Below, in pieces: positions 5,283 through 7,451 of a stretch of DNA of 7,451 nt (position 1 is its first letter; each line of letters begins with the position of its first letter). Under the pieces are notes generated by a model. It ran no database searches. It was not told the origin of the DNA and worked only from the letters and a program-made list of their open reading frames with translations. The stretch lies in contig CAMWUH010000098.1 in the NCBI GenBank assembly GCA_947177325.1, positions 1 through 7,451 on the forward strand. The letters are read 5' to 3'. A program made the position numbers and the translations under genes. This stretch comes from an uncultured Bacteroidales bacterium. Lineage in GTDB: Bacteria; Bacteroidota; Bacteroidia; Bacteroidales; Muribaculaceae.

Positions 5283-6827
5283 ATGGCACAACAAGACGAT
5301 GTTTTCAAAAAAATAGTATCTCACGCCAAAGAATATGGCTTTGTCTTCCCCTCAAGCGACATCTACGACGGCCTCTCAGCCGTCTATGACTACGGACAAA
5401 ACGGCGTTGAGCTGAAAAACAATATCAAACGCTACTGGTGGGATGCCATGACTCTGCTTCACGAAAACATCGTAGGCATCGACTCAGCCATCTTCATGCA
5501 CCCGACTATCTGGAAAGCTTCAGGCCACGTCGATGCTTTCAACGACCCGTTGATTGATAATCGTGACTCAAAAAAACGCTACCGCGCCGACGTGCTTATC
5601 GAAGACGAGCTCGCCAAATTTGATGAAAAAATCGAAAAAGAGGTAGCGAAAGCACGCAAGCGTTTCGGCGAATCGTTTGACGAAGCTTTGTTCCGCCAAA
5701 CCAATCCCCGCGTTGTTGAAATCGCTCAAAAACGCGACGCACTCCATGAGCGCTTCGCCAAAGCGATGAACGACAACAACCTCGAAGAGCTCCGCCAAAT
5801 CATCATCGACCAGGAAATCGTTGACCCCATCAGCGGCACTCGCAACTGGACCGACGTGCGCCAGTTTAACCTCATGTTCAAAACCGAAATGGGCTCTACC
5901 GCCGATGGCGCCATGACCGTTTACCTCCGTCCCGAAACTGCTCAAGGTATCTTTGTCAACTACCTTAACGTGCAGAAAACCGGCCGCATGAAAATTCCTT
6001 TCGGTATTGCTCAAATCGGCAAAGCGTTCCGCAACGAAATTGTAGCTCGCCAATTCATCTTCCGCATGCGCGAGTTTGAGCAGATGGAGATGCAATTCTT
6101 CGTGCGCCCCGGCTCTGAACTCGAGTGGTTCAAACGCTGGAAAGAAATTCGCCTGCGCTGGCACAAAGCCCTCGGCCTTGGCGATGAAAAATATCGCTAC
6201 CACGACCACGACAAATTGGCTCACTACGCCAACGCCGCCACCGATATTGAATTTGAAATGCCTTTCGGCTTCAAAGAGGTTGAAGGCATCCACTCTCGCA
6301 CCAACTTCGACCTTTCGCAACACGAAAAATATTCAGGCAAAAACATCAAATATTTTGATCCTGAATTGGGCGAAAACTACGTGCCCTACGTTATCGAAAC
6401 CTCAATCGGTGTTGACCGCATGTTCCTCTCGGTGCTCTGCTCAAGCTATCAGGAGCAAAAGCTCGAAAACGGCGAAACCCGCGTTGTGCTCAACTTGCCC
6501 GCTCCGCTGGCTCCCGTCAAATGTGCAGTAATGCCTCTGGTGCGTAAAGACGGCCTGCCCGAAAAAGCTCGCGAAATCGTAAATGACCTCAAATTTGACT
6601 TCGCTACTCACTACGACGAAAAAGACTCTATCGGCAAACGCTATCGTCGCCAGGACGCAATCGGCACACCCTTCTGCATCACCGTTGACCACCAGACTCT
6701 GGACGACAACACCGTTACCCTCCGCCGTCGCGACACCATGGAGCAAACCCGCGTAAACATTGCCGACCTCCATCGTCTCATCCACGACGAAGTTTCAATC
6801 AACACCCTTCTCCGCAAACTCGCCTAA
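5283..6827 (+). CDS. glyS: Glycyl-tRNA synthetase, single-chain alpha2 type
   Basis: This 514-residue class II synthetase charges tRNA-Gly with glycine in the cytoplasm. It is the homodimeric archaeal/eukaryote-like form, not the E. coli alpha/beta form. The N-terminus (VFPSSDIYDG, 21-30) and motif 1 area (HPTIWKASGHVDAFNDP, 73-89) are typical. Further hallmarks are RPETAQGIF (216-224), motif 2 with FRNE (249-252) and FRMREFEQME (260-269), and motif 3 ETSIGVDRMF (372-381). An anticodon-binding domain spans about 412-510. I chose ATG 5283 over an in-frame ATG at 5190, because the longer version would overlap the end of ychF by 62 bases and add 31 residues read from ychF sequence in another frame. 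The 31-base gap after ychF is AT-rich and shows no promoter or terminator. No active-site residue looks missing. Confidence 0.97.
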   Translation: MAQQDDVFKKIVSHAKEYGFVFPSSDIYDGLSAVYDYGQNGVELKNNIKRYWWDAMTLLHENIVGIDSAIFMHPTIWKASGHVDAFNDPLIDNRDSKKRYRADVLIEDELAKFDEKIEKEVAKARKRFGESFDEALFRQTNPRVVEIAQKRDALHERFAKAMNDNNLEELRQIIIDQEIVDPISGTRNWTDVRQFNLMFKTEMGSTADGAMTVYLRPETAQGIFVNYLNVQKTGRMKIPFGIAQIGKAFRNEIVARQFIFRMREFEQMEMQFFVRPGSELEWFKRWKEIRLRWHKALGLGDEKYRYHDHDKLAHYANAATDIEFEMPFGFKEVEGIHSRTNFDLSQHEKYSGKNIKYFDPELGENYVPYVIETSIGVDRMFLSVLCSSYQEQKLENGETRVVLNLPAPLAPVKCAVMPLVRKDGLPEKAREIVNDLKFDFATHYDEKDSIGKRYRRQDAIGTPFCITVDHQTLDDNTVTLRRRDTMEQTRVNIADLHRLIHDEVSINTLLRKLA

Positions 6828-6839
6828 TCACTCTCCTCT

Positions 6840-7451
6840 ATGCAACAAACTCAAAAACTCAAATTTTCGAAAGGCTGGATAATTCTGGGCATCATTGGTG
6901 TTCTCGTTATCATACTCCTCGGCCAAGGCTGCTCAGTCAACAACACTCTCGTTAAACTCGATGAGCAAGTTAATGCCCAATGGAGCAACGTCGGCACTCA
7001 ACTCCAACGTCGTCTTGACCTTATTCCCAACCTCGTGCGCACCGTACAGGGCTATGCCGCCCACGAAGCTAACACCCTCCAGGCTGTTACCAACGCCCGC
7101 GCAGGCCTTAAAAACGCCCTTGTCGAGGCTCAGGCTCAGGCCGATGCAGCCAAGCAGGCACCCGAAAATCTTGAGCGCTACCAGCAGGCTCAGGACGACC
7201 TTAACCGCCAACTGAGTGTTTACGTCAACGCCGTCACCGAAGCTTATCCTGACCTGAAAGCCAACGAAAACTTTCTTGATTTGCAAGCTCAACTCGAAGG
7301 CACCGAAAACCGCATCGCTACCGAGCGAATCCGCTACAACGAAGCCGTGCAGGAATTTAACACCAAGTGCCGCACATTCCCCAACTCTATCTTTGCCGGA
7401 ATGTTTGGCTTCCATCCGCGCGAAATGTTCCAAGCCCAAGCAGCTGCCAAC
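6840..7451 (+). CDS. lemA: LemA family membrane protein (partial, 3' end beyond window)
   Basis: An ATG at 6840, 12 bases after the glyS stop, opens a frame that runs off the right edge after 204 codons. The protein starts with a short basic segment and one hydrophobic helix (about 13-29). It then has the long helical LemA domain: VNNTLVKLDEQVNAQWSN (33-50), the QRRLDLIPNLVRTVQGYA segment (56-73), TNARA (84-88), and the family's closing IRYNEAVQEFN (164-174) and FPNSIFAGMFGF (180-191). LemA proteins are usually about 185-200 residues, so the missing part should be short. The single N-terminal anchor implies an outward-facing domain. Its biochemical role is unknown. Cys31 follows the hydrophobic helix in the context GQGC, a poor lipobox, so a lipoprotein is unlikely. 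A short repeat at 7126-7143 encodes Ala-Gln-rich residues in the helical part. Tight spacing suggests it shares the ychF-glyS transcript. Confidence 0.95.
   Translation, partial: MQQTQKLKFSKGWIILGIIGVLVIILLGQGCSVNNTLVKLDEQVNAQWSNVGTQLQRRLDLIPNLVRTVQGYAAHEANTLQAVTNARAGLKNALVEAQAQADAAKQAPENLERYQQAQDDLNRQLSVYVNAVTEAYPDLKANENFLDLQAQLEGTENRIATERIRYNEAVQEFNTKCRTFPNSIFAGMFGFHPREMFQAQAAAN

Noticed and set aside
5568..6323. A 251-codon minus-strand open frame opposite glyS
   Set aside because: It is the mirror of highly conserved synthetase motifs. The His/Val/Phe-rich product is typical of antisense reading.
6909..6932. LemA as a lipoprotein with Cys31 as lipidation site
   Set aside because: The residues before Cys31 are G-Q-G, which do not fit a lipobox (Leu at -3, Ala/Ser at -2, Gly/Ala at -1). 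A plain membrane anchor fits better.
6895..7215. A 106-codon plus-strand frame overlapping lemA in another phase
   Set aside because: The Ser/Thr/Pro/Leu-rich product resembles nothing, and the LemA frame across the same bases carries all family motifs.
6933..7439. A 168-codon minus-strand open frame opposite lemA
   Set aside because: The plus strand encodes clear LemA family sequence through the whole stretch, with a start 12 bases after glyS.

Overview
The window looks like a chromosomal segment of a gut-type Bacteroidales bacterium. A Muribaculaceae-like relative is my best guess, but this is an inference. The clues are roughly even GC content, start codons preceded by AT-rich sequence rather than Shine-Dalgarno motifs, a Bacteroidota-type -7 promoter box (TAACTTTG) ahead of ychF, a SusA-like GH13 enzyme, and a single-chain archaeal/eukaryote-type glycyl-tRNA synthetase. 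All convincing genes lie on the + strand. No tRNA, rRNA, CRISPR array, insertion sequence or prophage was seen.

Layout. (1) 1-267: the C-terminal DNA-binding domain of an OmpR/PhoB-family response regulator, cut by the left edge. (2) 268-479: a 212-base gap with three potential RNA hairpins and no clear promoter. (3) 480-2324: a GH13 maltodextrin-degrading enzyme of the cyclomaltodextrinase/neopullulanase (SusA-like) type. (4) 2382-3893: a membrane sensor histidine kinase with all catalytic boxes intact. (5) 3894-4147: a 254-base gap with a terminator-like hairpin, the TAACTTTG promoter, a leader of about 170 nt and a possible 40-codon ORF with a CxxC motif. (6) 4148-5251: the GTPase YchF. 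(7) 5283-6827: glycyl-tRNA synthetase. (8) 6840-7451: a LemA-family membrane protein, cut by the right edge.

Two modules are apparent. The left one is a two-component system whose regulator and kinase genes sit on either side of a starch/maltodextrin hydrolase. The kinase follows the hydrolase by 57 bases with no visible terminator, so they are probably co-transcribed. Whether the regulator and kinase are partners cannot be proven from the window. The right one is a housekeeping unit, ychF-glyS-lemA, with short gaps (31 and 12 bases), probably read from the promoter near 3962.

I do not see a clearly new biological system. The points most worth a second look are the hydrolase inside the two-component pair, the hydrolase start (an apparently beheaded signal peptide), the structured gap upstream of it, and the small CxxC ORF in the ychF leader.
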